Notes: generated by a model not told the origin, from the sequence alone. Positions 46,041-58,330 are shown, counted from the stretch's first letter. The stretch is 64,000 nucleotides of DNA from Lepus europaeus (GCF_033115175.1 NC_084838.1:39039468-39103467), one strand, 5' to 3'. Made by a program: numbers and translations.

Positions 46041-47261
46041 GCTGAGAGCCGTGGAAACCTGAACAGTGCAGGTGACAGCTCACGTGGCCGAGTGGGATGA
46101 GCCCGCACTGTATGTGCCGGGGACCCCGACCCCAGGGCACCGGCAAGCAGCCTGCGGCATGCACCTGCAAAGGACTTATTGTATGTGAGAGACGGAATAT
46201 TTTGAAAAGGATGAAGACTTTTTAATTTTAAATTTAATTTTACTTTTTAAATGCTGCCCCTTTCCAAATACGTGATTGTTTTCGTCGGTCTTCCCAGGGC
46301 ATCTGTCTGGAGAGATTTGAATTATTCCAGAAAGAATGCTAAGAGGAGTTAATACAAATGTTTGAAAATCAAGAAAATCAATACAAGCTTGCCCTGGCCT
46401 TGGGCATCTCAGTGCACTGAGAGATTCTCTGGGTGGTGAGGTTACAGGCGTTGGTTTTTATTTTGGCATTTCTGCATTTCTAAAACTTGCCACCATAAAC
46501 CTTTTGCTTGTATAATAATGAAGACAACATAAGGTACAGTACCTTCTGGAAAGTGTTCAAAAACCATGCTGGTCCAAATAGATTAGGTCTACAGTGCAGC
46601 CCAGGGATCCACCCCCCTCTCCACACAGCAGTGGCCACACCCCCAGAGCTGTCAACCTGGCCCGTGTCGTCTTGAAGATGCCCACAAGTGGAAAAGCCTG
46701 TGGCTGTGATCTGGGCGCACTTCCTCCCCCAAGAGTTCATGTGTGGCGCTGAAATATGCAGCCAGCCTCCGTATTTCAAGGTAGCAACAGAAAACTGACT
46801 CACACAAGGTCCCAGGCGAGCTGTGCTCGGGGAGCTGAGGGCCCGCTTTCCCTCCTGCGGTACAGGCAGAACGCTAGCTTGAGCCTCAGTTTCCCCTGCT
46901 GCAGAGAGAGGGAGAGATCGGAGACAGACTGACTCTGCAGTCCCAGCCCATGCCCTCTGACTCACCAGGTCTCTCTCATCTGGAACTATCGTCTGAAGAC
47001 AACTGTAACACTCGGAGTTACACTCACTGCGCTCACATCAGCAGAGCCAGGCCCTGTGTTTGCTGCTGAGGCTGCGAAGGAAAAGTCTCCCAGGAGCTTC
47101 TTACCTAAGATGGGGGACAGAGAATACAGCTTAGTACAATACACTGTGCAAATTCTGGGGTGCAAGTGTTCACAAGGAAGACGCAAAGGACAGGGGCACT
47201 CGTGAGCGATACATTCCTCTCCTATCATCCCAACTGGTTTCCTAACTGCTGCAATAACTGC
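46041..47261. other. Single-copy sequence, no gene seen
   Basis: The longest frame is 161 codons on the minus strand (46480-46965), without a recognisable domain. Confidence 0.45.
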
Positions 47262-47400
47262 CTTCTACAGGTGCATCTCACTTAACCCCTCAACAAGCCC
47301 ATTGTCTGCACATGACAGATGTGGTTCAGGGAGTGAACACACTGCCGTGACCGTGTGGAAGTCCACAGCTGAGCCAGAACCAAGCACGGGCCTTCCTGAC
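47262..47400 (-). mobile_element. MIR (reverse)
   Basis: 'gcatctcacttaacccctca', 'gcacatgacagatgtggttc' and 'gagccagaaccaagc' follow the reverse complement of MIR in diverged form. Confidence 0.5.
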
Positions 47401-47944
47401 CCCCAAAGCCCACCTCCCAGCCAGCACAGTCCTGGGCTAGGCTCAGAGACGTCACTAGCAAGGCGTGCCACCCAGCTCCCAGAGCCACAGCTCTCAGAGC
47501 CACGGGCAGGAGAACGGGTCAGGGCCGTGAGTCTGATGCAGAGGAAGAAGCGAGAACCTTTGAAAAACCTCATGATCAGGCTGCTGCAGGGCTGCCTTCA
47601 AGGAGGAAATGGTTGCCCAAATGAGTTTCCAACAGATCCTCCCCACACCAGAGGGAAAGTCTGCTGCAAAGTAGCCCTGATGGAAAACCAAGACGGACAG
47701 AGGGCCGGCTAGGCAGGCTGACAGTTGACAGATGATAGGGCAAGTGGCAAGCGCACACGGCCCTCCACCGTGCCACACGTTCGGCTTTTCCTACATTTGA
47801 AACTTTTCTCACATACACAGACTATTAGGAGAAAGCAGGAAGCAATTGTTGGGAGGGGAAGTAGATGAGGAGCGTTCTCTGGTGCTGTCCAATACAGTAG
47901 CCAGAGCCACATGGCCACTGAGCCCTTGACATGTGGCTAGTCTA

Positions 47945-48262
47945 GGGGTCGGGGCTGTGGTGTAGTAGGCTAATTCTCTGCCTGCAGTGCCGGCATCCCA
48001 TGTGGGCACTGGTTCGTGTCTAAGCTGCTCCACTTCCAATCCAGCTGTCTGCTGATGGCCTGGGAAAGCAGTAGAAGATGGAGACCCCACGTGGGAGACC
48101 TGGAAGAAGCTCCTGGCTCCTGGCTCCTGGCTCCTGGCTCCTGGCTTCAGATCGGCCCAGCTCCAGACACTGCGATCATTTGGGGAGTGAACCAGTGGAT
48201 GGAAGACCTCTATTTCTATCTCTGACTCTGCCTCTCAAATAAACGAATGAATCTTAAAAAGA
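47945..48262 (+). mobile_element. CSINE type A with internal 7-mer expansion
   Basis: Full length except for a small deletion near 48080. The 'ctcctgg' unit is repeated tandemly around 48110-48142. Confidence 0.92.
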
Positions 48263-49456
48263 GAGAGAGGACATTTTGGGATATGTGGCATTGTCAGAAT
48301 AATGGGGTCAGCACTCAGTGTGCGGCAGCCTGGGGTGACAAATCTCCTGCAATGAGTGTGACAGCCTGGCAGGAAGAAGGCTTCTCCTGTCCAAAACCCC
48401 AGGAGTGTGTCTGTTGCAAACCCCAAAAGTAGAAGAAAGGGAGCACACCTGTTCCTGTCCTCTGGCTGAGGACGGAGGTCTGTTCCCTAGCCCACACTGG
48501 GGCAACACCAGCATTCCTATGGAGGCAGAACAAGGAACTTCTTGGGATACCGAGTCACTGTGTCCACGTCCACGCCTCCTTAAGGATAGGAAAAACACCT
48601 GCGACGGTCAGGGACACCCACGAGCTTGGCTCCCCGCAGGGCACCTGTCTGATGATAAAGACTGCCAACAGCAGGGTACAATTAGCCCTGACTAATTGGC
48701 CTTCCGGGAGGCCATCCCCAGAGCTCTGCGTGCCATCCTCCGGCATCCGGCCCCGCCCGGCTGCAGCCATGGGGCATTGCTAGGGGCGGTGCTCAGTGAC
48801 AACCAGTCAACCCTCTGCTCTTATCTCAGAGGCTGGATCCACGGGAGAATGGGGGTCGAATGAGAGTCCCACGGAAGCTCCCCAAACTCAGGAGATCCCA
48901 GAAAGCCTTGGTAGAGGAACGGGTAAGGGAGTGGGGACTGCCGGCTTGTGAAAGGCCCAAAATCCTTTCCCAGAAGCAGGTGCAGAGGTCCAGGCAAGAG
49001 ATGACGAGAACCCGTGTCACAGCAGTGGCTGGGAGAGGAGCAGGTGCATCGGGTTTAAAGTATGTTGGGGGGAGGGGTGGAGTTGGAGGATGCTCTGAGT
49101 CATCTGATAAGAAGGGAGATCCACACCTGACTCCTGTGGATCTGGGTGGAGAACCAAGTGACAGAACAGGCAGGAAGGACGTTTTAGGAAACTTGTCGGT
49201 TCAGGCGAGGAGAGAGATGAGGTAGCTTGTTGGAGGACTGATGTCAAAGAGGATTTTATTGTAAAGATTCAAGAAGATTGGGCTTCACATTTTGGGGGCA
49301 GAGGCAGGAATTAGGGTTGGGGACCGAGGTGAGTGGATGTTTCTGGATTGTTTTCTGTCTCAGGGCCTGCAGTTAAGAACCTCCTGGTCCCCAGGGCCTG
49401 GAAGTGACCAGTCTTGGCTCTCACGCTGCTCTCTTCATGCTCACATGTTTAAAAAA
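48263..49456. other. Single-copy sequence, no gene seen
   Basis: Moderate GC, frames under 125 codons, no repeat recognised. Confidence 0.45.
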
Positions 49457-49468
49457 AATGAAGCTATG

Positions 49469-49805
49469 GCCTGTGCCATGGCTCAACAGGCTAATCCTCC
49501 GCCTAGCAGCGCCGGCACACCGGGTTCTAGTCCCGGTCAGGGCGCCAGATTCTATCCCGGTTGCCCCTCTTCCAGGCCAGCTCTCTGCTATGGCCCGGGA
49601 GTGCAGTGGAGGATGGCCCAAGTGCTTGGGCCCTGCACCCCCATGGGAGACCAGGAGAAGCACCTGGCTCCTGCCTCTGGTTCAGTGCGGTGCGCCGGCC
49701 GCAGCGCACCAGCCGCGGCGGTCATTGGAGGGTGAACCAACAGCAAAAGGAAGACCTTTCTCTCTGTCTCTCTCTCTCACTGTCCACTCTGCCTGTCAAA
49801 AAAAA
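49469..49805 (+). mobile_element. CSINE type B with TSD
   Basis: Full length; aatgaagctatg at 49457-49468 and 49806-49817. The poly(A) merges with A's of the target. Confidence 0.95.
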
Positions 49806-49817
49806 AATGAAGCTATG

Positions 49818-50480
49818 TGCTGCTTTCTAGACAATTCTAAAATACAAAGTTACAGAACAGTAGAAAGCCAAAGGCTACAAAAGATGTTCAAGGCAAAGTC
49901 TAACCAAAAGAAATCTGGCACAATTCTATTAATAAGGGGCCTAGTGAATTTTAAGGCAAAAAGCCTTGCTATAGATGGTGTCTATATATAAACAGAAAAC
50001 ATCATTCTCACCAGGAAGACACACCAGTTCTAGTCTTGTATGAACCTCATAACATAGTCTCAAAATACATAAAGCCAAACTTCTAAGAACTATGAGATGG
50101 GCATTTAATCCAGCAGTTCACATGCCCCATCCTGTATCAGGGTGCCTGGGTTCAGTACTAACACCTGGTCCCATTCCAGCTTCCTGCTAATGGGGCCCCT
50201 GGGAAGCAGGAGCAAGTATTCAAATAGCTGGACTCCCACAGCCCATGTAGGACACCTGGATTGCCTGCTCTCAGCCCCAGCCAGAATCCATTGCAGGTAT
50301 TTGGGTAGTGAGCAAGAATCAATCAATCTCTCTCTCTCTCTCTCTCTCTCATAAAGAACTGACAGATTCACATAGAAGGAAAAGATTCTAGCATATATCT
50401 TTAAGCAGCAGAGATTAAAAAAATTAATAAGAATTTTGTTTTCCAAATCAATAGGTCTCATTGCACCATTTAAATGTCAC
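49818..50480 (+). mobile_element. Ancient L1 fragment interrupted by a type C C repeat
   Basis: 'caaaatacataaagccaaac' and, after the insert at 50098-50352, 'aaagaactgacagattcac' resemble the early ORF2 endonuclease region of L1M. The match is partial. Confidence 0.45.
50098..50352 (+). mobile_element. CSINE type C (old) with (CT)n tail
   Basis: 'gtatcagggtgcctgggttc' and 'agcttcctgctaatggggcc' followed by tctctctct and no adenine tail. It interrupts an L1 fragment. Confidence 0.8.
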
Positions 50481-50619
50481 AGATTGGATTTATAATCTGG
50501 GTTCTGGTTTTTGTAGCCAGATAACTCTTAGATCTTATTCTTCAGCCTGATGAGCTGTTCTTTTTTCAAAGACATAGATACAATCCCCAAATTTCCTGAT
50601 AGCCTCATTTTGTTCATCT

Positions 50620-50852
50620 GCTCGTTCACTCGTCAGATAGCCTCAATAGCCAGTGCTGAGCCAAACTGAAGCCGGGAGACCATTGGGGTCTCCCACATCA
50701 ATGGCAGGGGCACAAGTCCTCGGGCCGTCATCCACTGCTTTTGCAGGTAAATTAGCAGGGAGCTGGATTGGAAGAGGGACAACTTGGATCCTAACCGGCT
50801 CTCTAATATGAGATGCTGGCGTTGCAAGCAGCAGCTCAACCTGCTGTGCCAC
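50620..50852 (-). mobile_element. CSINE type A, tail-truncated
   Basis: Reverse copy with 'ggtaaattagcagggagctg' and head 'gctgtgccacat'. The A/T tail and CT tract are absent. Confidence 0.83.
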
Positions 50853-50854
50853 AT

Positions 50855-52139
50855 TTAAAAAGGGAAAAGACAATTCACAGAATGGAAGAAAATATTTGCA
50901 AATAACATATCTGATATGGGATTTACATCTAGAATACATAATGAACTCTTAGAAACAATCCAATTTTAAAATAGGCTAAGGATCTAAGTAAACTTATCTA
51001 TAAAGAAGATATAAAAATGTCCAGTAAGGGGCTGGAATTGTAACTGTTGCTTGCAACACCTTCCTCTCATATCAGAGTGCTGGTTAGAGACCTGCCACTC
51101 TGCTTCCCCTCCAGCTTCCTGCTAATGTGCCTGGGAAGGCAGCAGTGACGGCCCAGGTACTTGGGTCCCTGCCACCTATGTGAGAGACCCGGATGGAGTT
51201 CCTGCATCCTGGTTTCAGCCTCGCCCAGTCCTGGCTGTTTTGGCCATTTGGGGAGTGAACCAGAAGACAGAAGATCGGTTGATCGCTCTCTGTCTCTCAT
51301 TCCCTCTGTTACTCTGCCTTTCATATAAACAAATGTTTTTTAAATGACCAATAAGCACATGAAAAAATGTGTAATGTCACTAATTCTCAAGATATAGGTG
51401 AAAACCTCAGTGAGATATCACGTCACAGCCTCTAGGATGGCTACACTCAAAAAGGCAAATAATAGTAAGTGTTGAGGATGTGGAGAAATCAGAAACCTCA
51501 TTCATTGCTCCTGTGAATGAAAAATTATGCAGTGGCTTTGGAAAATAGTCTAGCAGTTTCTCAAGGGCTGAAACATAGGGTTACCACGTGACCCAGCAAG
51601 TCCACTCCCGGTGAAAACCCAAGAGACACAAAAACTTATGTCCACACAAAGACCTGCATACAAACGTTATAGCAACATTGTTCATAACAGCTAAAAAGCA
51701 GAGCCAACCCAAATGTCCATCAGCTGATAAATGGATGACAAAATGTGAGTTTCTCCGCACCGTGGAATATTACTTGGCCGTAAAAAGGTATGCAGTACTG
51801 ATACACGCTACCACATGGGTACACCCCTTGAAAACATTATGCTATGTGAAACACATCAGTTACGAAAGATCACACAGTCTGTGATTCCATGTAGACCACA
51901 TATGCAGCACAACAGTCCTCCAGGGACAAGGAGAGTAGGGGTTGCTTAGGGACTGGAGGATGGCGACTCAAGAGGTGGCTGAAGGACACCAGGTTCATTT
52001 TCGAGACGATGAAGACGTCTGAAATCCATCATGGTGACAGCTGCACCACTCTGGGAGCACATTAAAAACCACTGAGCCGTGTATTATAAATGTTTGAATT
52101 GTATGGTTTGAGTAGTATAGCTCAATAAAACTGTACCCT
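50855..52139 (+). mobile_element. Ancient L1M, ORF2 C-terminus and 3' UTR, interrupted by a C repeat
   Basis: From 'atatttgcaaataacatatc' through 'gttgaggatgtggagaaatc', 'ccaacccaaatgtccatcag', 'gtggaatattacttggccgt' and 'aaaacattatgctatgtgaa' to the terminal 'gctcaataaaactg', this follows L1M in consensus order. It is the best preserved ancient L1 in the window. A C repeat at 51029-51340 splits it, flanked by similar sequence (gtccagtaag / gaccaataag). Confidence 0.88.
51029..51340 (+). mobile_element. CSINE type A/C inside an L1M
   Basis: Diverged head (gggctggaattgtaactgtt), clear body and tail ctttcatataaacaaatg. It interrupts the L1M at 50855-52139. Confidence 0.87.
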
Positions 52140-52477
52140 GGCCGGCGCCGCAGCTCACTTGGCTAATCTTTCGCCTGCGGCGCCTGCACCCTGGGTTCTA
52201 GTTCCGGTTGGGGTGCCGGGTACTAGTCCCAGTTGCTCCTCTTCCAGTCCAGCTCTCTGCTGTGGCCCGGGAGTGCAGTGGAGGATGGCCCAGGTGCTTG
52301 AGCCCTGCACCCACATGGGAGACCAGGAAGAAGCACCTGGCTCCTGGCTTCAGGTTGGCGCAGCGTCGACCGTGGCAGCCATTTGGGGGGTGAACCAATG
52401 GAAGGAAGACCTTTCTCTCTGTTTCTCTCTCTCACTGTCTAACTCTGCCTGTCAAAAATAAATAAATAAAATAAAAT
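52140..52477 (+). mobile_element. CSINE type B-like intermediate, with TSD
   Basis: The head is type B (gccggcgccgcagctcactt), but the tail is (aaat)n after ctgtc. Flanks aataaaactgtaccct / aataaaactataccct. It landed at the 3' terminus of the L1M. Confidence 0.93.
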
Positions 52478-52577
52478 AAATAAAACTATACCCTCCAAAA
52501 TGAAAAACAAAATATAACAGATAAACTTGAAAATTGAGATGGAGTGGAAAAGGTTCTAAAAAAGTATAATTTGGGGC

Positions 52578-52912
52578 TGGCGCCGTGGCTCAACAGGCTA
52601 ATCCTCCGCCTTGCGGCGCCGGCACACCGGGTTCTAGTCCCGGTTGGGGCACCGATCCTGTCCCGGTTGCCCCTCTTCCAGGCCAGCTCTCTGCTGTGGC
52701 CAGGGAGTGCAGTGGAGGATGGCCCAAGTGCTTGGGCCCTGCACCCCATGGGAGACCAGGAGAAGCACCTGGCTCCTGCCATCGGAACAGCGCGGTGCGC
52801 CGGCCGCAGCGCGCTACCGCGGCGGCCATTGGAGGGTGAACCAACGGCAAAGGAAGACCTTTCTCTCTGTCTCTCTCTCTCACTGTCCACTCTGCCTGTC
52901 AAAAAAAAAAAA
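52578..52912 (+). mobile_element. CSINE type B, young subgroup, inserted in the head of a type A copy
   Basis: aaaagtataatttggggct occurs on both sides; its last six bases are the first bases of the following type A copy. The body shares the diagnostic bases of the 24445 copy. Confidence 0.96.
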
Positions 52913-52923
52913 AAGTATAATTT

Positions 52924-53262
52924 GGGGCTAGAGCTGTGGCTTAGTAGGTTAAGTCTCCACCTGTGGTGCCAGTATCCCATATGGGCGCCAGTTTGAGTCC
53001 CAGCTGCTCCACTTCCGATTCAGCTCCCTGCCATGGGCTGGGAAAGTAGTAGAAAATGACCCAGGTGCTTGGGTCCCTGCACCATATGGGTGGCCAGGAG
53101 GAAGCTTCTGGTTCCTGGCTTCAGATCAGTCCAGCTCTGGCTGCTGCAGCCATCTGGGGAGTGAACCAGTGGATAGAAGACCTCTCTCTCTCTCTTTGTC
53201 TCTCCCTCTCCCTATCTGTAACTCTACCTCTCAATTAAGTAAATAAATAAATATTTTTAAAA
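52924..53262 (+). mobile_element. CSINE type A
   Basis: Full length (head ggggctagagctgtggctta), (CT)n and (aaat)n tail. Its 5' end was the target of the type B insertion. Confidence 0.94.
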
Positions 53263-53798
53263 CGTGTACTTTGTCTACACTGATTTGAAATACTACAAAA
53301 AGGCATAACCATTTAAAAATATTGTCAGTCATTAAAAATCTTCTCACAAAGTAACTTTAGATGCAAATAATTCCATCTTGCACAAACTATTCCCATTCAG
53401 TAAAATATCATAAGCTAGCACAACCTCGAAACTAGAAATGGACAAGCCTTATATCAAAGGGAAATTATGAGACAATATCACTGGTGTACAGGGACAGAAA
53501 AATCCTAAAAATGAATTTGCAAATTAAATCCAGAAGCATATGGAAATGAAAACTTCATAAATCTTGACAAAACTGGGTTTATTCCAGTAATACAAGGGTG
53601 AGTCACTGCTAGAAAGCCAACCAATCTAATTCACTATATTAATGGAATAAAGCAAAAAAAAATCGTTATCATCTCAAAAGATGCATAGAACCCTTTGGCA
53701 TTCATTCATTCATGACTTTAAAAATCAGAAGGAAAAAACTCAAATGAAGAACAGTAACACTTTAAGTCTCCATTTGAGTGAAAAATACAGGAGGGGCG

Positions 53799-53843
<45 letters not shown>

Positions 53844-54620
53844 ATGCACACAGGAGTCTGCAGAGAAATCTCCGATGACAGTTCTGCTTAGGGAGTCCAG
53901 GCAGGGAAAGTAGGCTAAGAAGTGGATGAGATGGAGGGAGAGTCTGTTCATACATCTTTTTTGACATTTTTTGATATCATACCACAAAAATAAACTGCTT
54001 ACTAAAAATAGTTTTAATTTAATAAAAATAAATGTGTAAAAAGTCTTAGCGAATGAGCAACAGAAGAAAACTCTCTTACCTGGATGAAGACCATCCAGCA
54101 TCGTTCTCACTCCTGACATTTGAAGGCATCCCTTTTCAGGTCAACAGCAAAACAGAACTAGCTGCCATCACCTCTTCTTTTTTCAGATTCAGGCTCTGAG
54201 ATCCTAGCCAGCCCAGATGACAAGATAAAATATATCAAAAGCAACAAGGACTGAAAAGCAAGAAACAAAACTATCACTATTAGCAGGTGATATGATTGTC
54301 TAGAAGAAATCCAAAATAAACCCTAGATAAATTATTACAATTGGTGAGACGGTATAGCATCATCCTTGCTTTAAAATCCAATGAACAAGAATCACATTCC
54401 AGTGTAACAATAACTACTGAAAACATAAAGTCTAAAAACCCTCCTATTTACAATTACATAGTTAGAATTTGCTATAAAAAGAATAGATGTGCACAACTTT
54501 TATCAAGAAAAAAATTAATTCCAATCAAAATTTCAGAAGCTTTTTTTTTAAAAAAGAACTTGCAGGAGTTGATTCTGAAATATACATGAAATCATCAAGG
54601 CACCCATGGAAAGAGAAGAG
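53263..54620 (+). mobile_element. Ancient L1 ORF2 (reverse transcriptase region), decayed
   Basis: 'actgggtttattccagtaat' and 'caagggtgagtcactgctag' match the L1 'GFIPGMQG' motif region. Later 'gcaggtgatatgattgtct' corresponds to the ADDMI catalytic-box region, and 'ccaatcaaaatttcagaagc' to the region after it. A GA-repeat block at 53800-53840 and the segment to about 54180 look like foreign insertion or decay. Confidence 0.82.
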
Positions 54621-55799
54621 CAAAGCAGGTGCCTGCCTTACCCGATGCCAGCGATCACTCCCCAGCCTGCTGCAAGGTTAAACAGATAGACCGCAACAGA
54701 GGACTGAAAACAAAGACCTGCCCGTCCAAGGACCAGGCGTTGCAAATTGTTGGGAGAGGGATGGGATTCTTACCAAACCTGGGGAGATCGATTCTGCAGG
54801 TGAAGAAGTGACTGGGAGAACGCTGTTTCTGATGCTGTCTCTGATGCCTTCTGAGCTGAACTCTGAACGCAGAGCGAGGCGGGCGGGAGGACATGGAGTT
54901 TTCCAAGTAGAAGAAACACAGCTCAGGTTTGAGGGAGGAGAAGAAGGGCCACCTTGTTGAAGGAAGAGCGTGGGGAGAGGGAGTGAGTGAGCGGCAGGAG
55001 GGAGGGAGAGGGGGAGGAGGTGGTCTGGGGTAGAGGACATCGGATGAGACTGGGTGGCATGTTAGGGAGAAAAGCAGGCAAAGCCAGCCCTGTGCCCAGC
55101 CGGGGGAGTCAACAGAGTGAGTAGATGGGTAAGAAAGGGACGGATAAGCGTGACCTCCAGGACTGTGGCTGACAAGTGCACGCTCCCGGGGAGGCTGCCC
55201 CCGGAGCCTCACAGATGCGCGTGCGGAAATGTGAGTGTGATGAGATGTCTGTAGCTGCTGATGATTCTTGATCTTTTTTGTCTTTTCTTTCTGGTGTCCC
55301 TTAGGAATTTTTCTAAAGTTTTCTAGGCATGAGTGGTCTGGGTGTTTGCTTGCATTCCTTCAGTTGGGTGAGCTCTTTGGGTTTGAAGGGGAACACATTC
55401 CTTCAGCTCTGACACACGTCATCTGCAGAGAGAGCGAGAGAACATTTCTTCCCCACCCTCTCTTCTTTCCGTTCTGTCCACCTGGAACTCCTATCATCCG
55501 ACGCGGAAATGATGGCGCAATCTTTCACATCCCTTGAGATTTCTTGCCCCAGACTTGCCTTTCCTGCTTTGCGTTTGGGAGTATTCCTCGAATTACCCTC
55601 CTGGTTTGATCATCTGCTCTTCAAATGTGTTCAGACTCAGCTCCTCCACTGAGGGTCTTGGTTTGTATTTGCCATTCTTCCAACAACCAACAGAATCACG
55701 AATTCGTTTTCATTTTCACCCAGTATTTTCCCGTGGAGGAAAACCCCATTCCTGACTGCGAGTGTTGAGCACACCTCTTGCCAAGGCTGCTGTTTAAAT
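54621..55799. other. Single-copy sequence, no gene seen
   Basis: A 185-codon minus frame (54655-55212) runs through purine-rich sequence and has Ser/Pro-rich low complexity. Nothing recognised. Confidence 0.4.
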
Positions 55800-56088
55800 G
55801 GCAGGTGTTCAGCCTTGCAGTGAAGATTCCTGTGCCCCGTACCAGGGTGCCGGGGGTTAGTCCCCAGCTCAGGCTCCTGTCTCCAGCTTCCTGCTCGCGC
55901 AGGCCGTGGGAGGCAGCTGTGAAGACTGGGGACGCTGAGTTTCTACCACCCGCGTGGAAGACCTGGATTCGGGTCCTGACTCCTACTGTGGGCACTTGGG
56001 GAGTGAGCCAGTAGCAGGTGAGAGCTCACTCTCTCACTCTCTCTCTCTCTCTCCCTCTCTCTCAAATAAATAAGAAAAAAATTTTTAA
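55800..56088 (+). mobile_element. CSINE type C (old)
   Basis: Diverged head (ggcaggtgttcagccttgca), 'cttcctgctcgcgcaggccg', CT tract and caaataaataag tail. Confidence 0.75.
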
Positions 56089-57315
56089 GTTTTCGGTTTC
56101 CTTTATTAGCTGTTTCCTTCCGTGTCAGTTCCCCCTGGCTGGGCCGGGTCTCTCTCTCCCATGATCTTGGTTTTTCCTAGTGTGTGCCTCCCTCCTGGCC
56201 TGTCTGTGGGCGGTTCCCACTCACTCTCTCCAGGAGTTAGGACTGACAGGCTGGAGGTGTTGCTGGGGGGCTATCATCTGTACCCCCCATTCCTCTGGGA
56301 CTTCTCTGAGTCTCAGGTTCAAGTATTGACCAGGACTCTACCTGCCCATGTGCTGCAAAGGAGGGGCCCCTGACCGTGACTGATCACTGCTGGCCGTCAC
56401 AGGCCCTCCCAGCCTTCCAGGACAGCTGCCTCTGAGCTGCGGCCGCCTCCAGAACCGCTCCCTTACGGCAGTAATCCTCACGGTGTCTTCCAGCAAGCCG
56501 ATCGCATCTGCTTACCGTTGTTCAGGAATTCCCCAACATTTCTGGCTGACTGGTGCAGCTCCCTCTCTCGTTTTTTCAATGCTGCTGAGTTTCTTTTCAT
56601 ATAAACAGGCGCAACTTCTATCTTCTCCAGCTTTTCAGGGAGATCTCCAGATACCTGCCGGTCCGGACCGGTGCCAGGGACTCGCGGTCTTGCTCTGTGG
56701 ACCAACGTTGGGACCTGGATTTCAGATTTTAAGTTTGCTAATACCAAAAGGCATCCATCCACCTTTTGTAGAAGGGAAACTATGTTTGAGTTTACTCTCG
56801 TTGAAAATGATGTGAAGATAATTATAGAGTTCAGAGAAAATGACCTATCCGTGAGTGGCCGGCTGGGTACTGAGAGAGTGGGTTTTTCTAACACGGTCAC
56901 AGGTATGGTCACTTCCTTCAGGGTCTCCTAGCCCTGAGGAAATACCAGAGCCCAGGCAGGCAAGGCAGATGGCCACCAGCTGGCAGCCGGCGGTCATGCT
57001 GCTGTTCTGATCTGCTTGGGCCCGGGCCCAGGCCCTTGGAGTCCCATCCCCAGAGGTCTTGGAAAACAGCTGACGGCCACCAGGGGGAGCTCAGCAGCTG
57101 GAGCAGATCTGCTCACCGCAAACCAATGCTGCCCCAAGACAAGAATAAAGCACAAGGAGGAAGAAATACCAAGAAAATGAACACTAGAAAAAGAAAGTAT
57201 TTTGATGCAAATCCCTCCGTTCTACAATAAAGGCACAGCAAAAGACCCGGGCTAATGGAGAGACCAACGAAGTCCTTGGATGAGAAAACTTGATTCCATA
57301 AAAATGTCAATTCTG
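56089..57315. other. Single-copy sequence with opposed ORFs at 56.5-56.9 kb
   Basis: A 144-codon minus frame (56478-56912) contains a charged, helix-like stretch (KKRERELHQSARNVGEFLNN), and an 86-codon plus frame (56671-56931) overlaps it. The composition looks less random than nearby frames. It could be a decayed retrocopy or an unclassified repeat. Confidence 0.3.
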
Positions 57316-57604
57316 GTGGCTGGCACTGTGGTGCAGTAGGTTAATCATCCCATATCGGCACTGATTTGAGTCCTGGCTGCTCCTCTTCTGATCCAGCTCT
57401 CTGCTATGGTCTGGTAAAGCAGTGGAGGATGGCCCAAGTGCTTGGGCCCCTGCACCCACGTGGGAGACCCAGAAGAAGCTCCTGGCTTCAGATCAGCGCA
57501 GCTCCAGCTGTTGCAGCCATTTGGGGAGTGAACCAATGGAAGGAAGACCTTTCTCTCTGTCTCTCCTTCTCACTGTATATAACTCTAAAAATCTTTAAAA
57601 AAAA
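57316..57604 (+). mobile_element. CSINE type A with internal deletions, in an L1
   Basis: About 30 bp are missing after gcagtaggttaa, and the 'ctcctgg' repeat is shortened. Flanks share gtcaattct, part of the L1 at 57605. Confidence 0.9.
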
Positions 57605-57957
57605 AAGTCAATTCTTCCCCAAATTAACCAGTGCATTAAAGGCAAAATCCCAGAAGAATTTTTATGAACTTTGACAAGCTTACTGCAACATTTTAAAGAC
57701 ACATGTACAAGAATAGCCAAGAAATTATTGAAAACAGCTGTTAAGAGGGGTTTTGGTCTAGCAGATACAATATAAAGCTGTAAATCATTATAAAGTAATT
57801 ACAGTAATTAAAACAGTGTGATATGAGGACAGCACAGACACTAAAATTATTTAGAAAGTAACAGTGGGTCTGGAAAGAGACTTGTAAATAAATGAGAAGT
57901 TAATGTATGATAAAGGTAGAAAAACAGGCTTAGACAGATGTCACAGATCAAACCTCT
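57605..57957 (+). mobile_element. Ancient L1 ORF2 fragment
   Basis: 'gtcaattcttccccaaatta', 'aggcaaaatcccagaagaat' and 'gtaattaaaacagtgtgata' parallel L1 ORF2 (SILPKL, IPISKI, YKAVIKTVW). The left edge is an inserted C repeat whose 9-bp TSD (gtcaattct) shows it landed in this L1. Confidence 0.78.
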
Positions 57958-57959
57958 CT

Positions 57960-58262
57960 GGGGGCAGGCATTCAGCACAGCGGCTTAAGTCATTGCCTGG
58001 GATGCCCATACCTGCTCGAGTCCTGGCTACTCCACTTCTGATGCTGGGAGGCATCAGATAATGGCTCAAATATTTGGGTCCCTGTCACCATGTGGGAGAC
58101 TTGGAGGAAGCTCCTGGCTCCTGGCTTCAGCCTGGCCTGGCCTGACTGTCGAAGCCATTTGAGGAGAAGATCAGTGGGTGGAAGCTCTCTCTATCTCTCT
58201 CTATGTGCTCTCTGTCTCTCACCCTCTGCCTTTCAAATTAAAAAAAATTAAAAATAAACAAA
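57960..58262 (+). mobile_element. CSINE type C (old)
   Basis: 'gggcaggcattcagcacagc' and 'gatgctgggaggcatcagat' with CT tract and an A-rich tail. It sits between an L1 fragment and an LTR relic. Confidence 0.83.
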
Positions 58263-58330
58263 ATAAACCTCCAACCTTTATAAAATACTCGGCCTCAGGT
58301 ATTTTGTTATAGCAATACAGAACAGACTAA
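58263..58330 (+). mobile_element. 3' end of a MaLR-like LTR
   Basis: 'ggcctcaggtattttgttat' followed by 'agcaatacagaacagactaa' matches the conserved 3' end of MST/MLT-type LTRs. Only about 65 bp remain, cut at the left by a type C C repeat. Confidence 0.55.
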
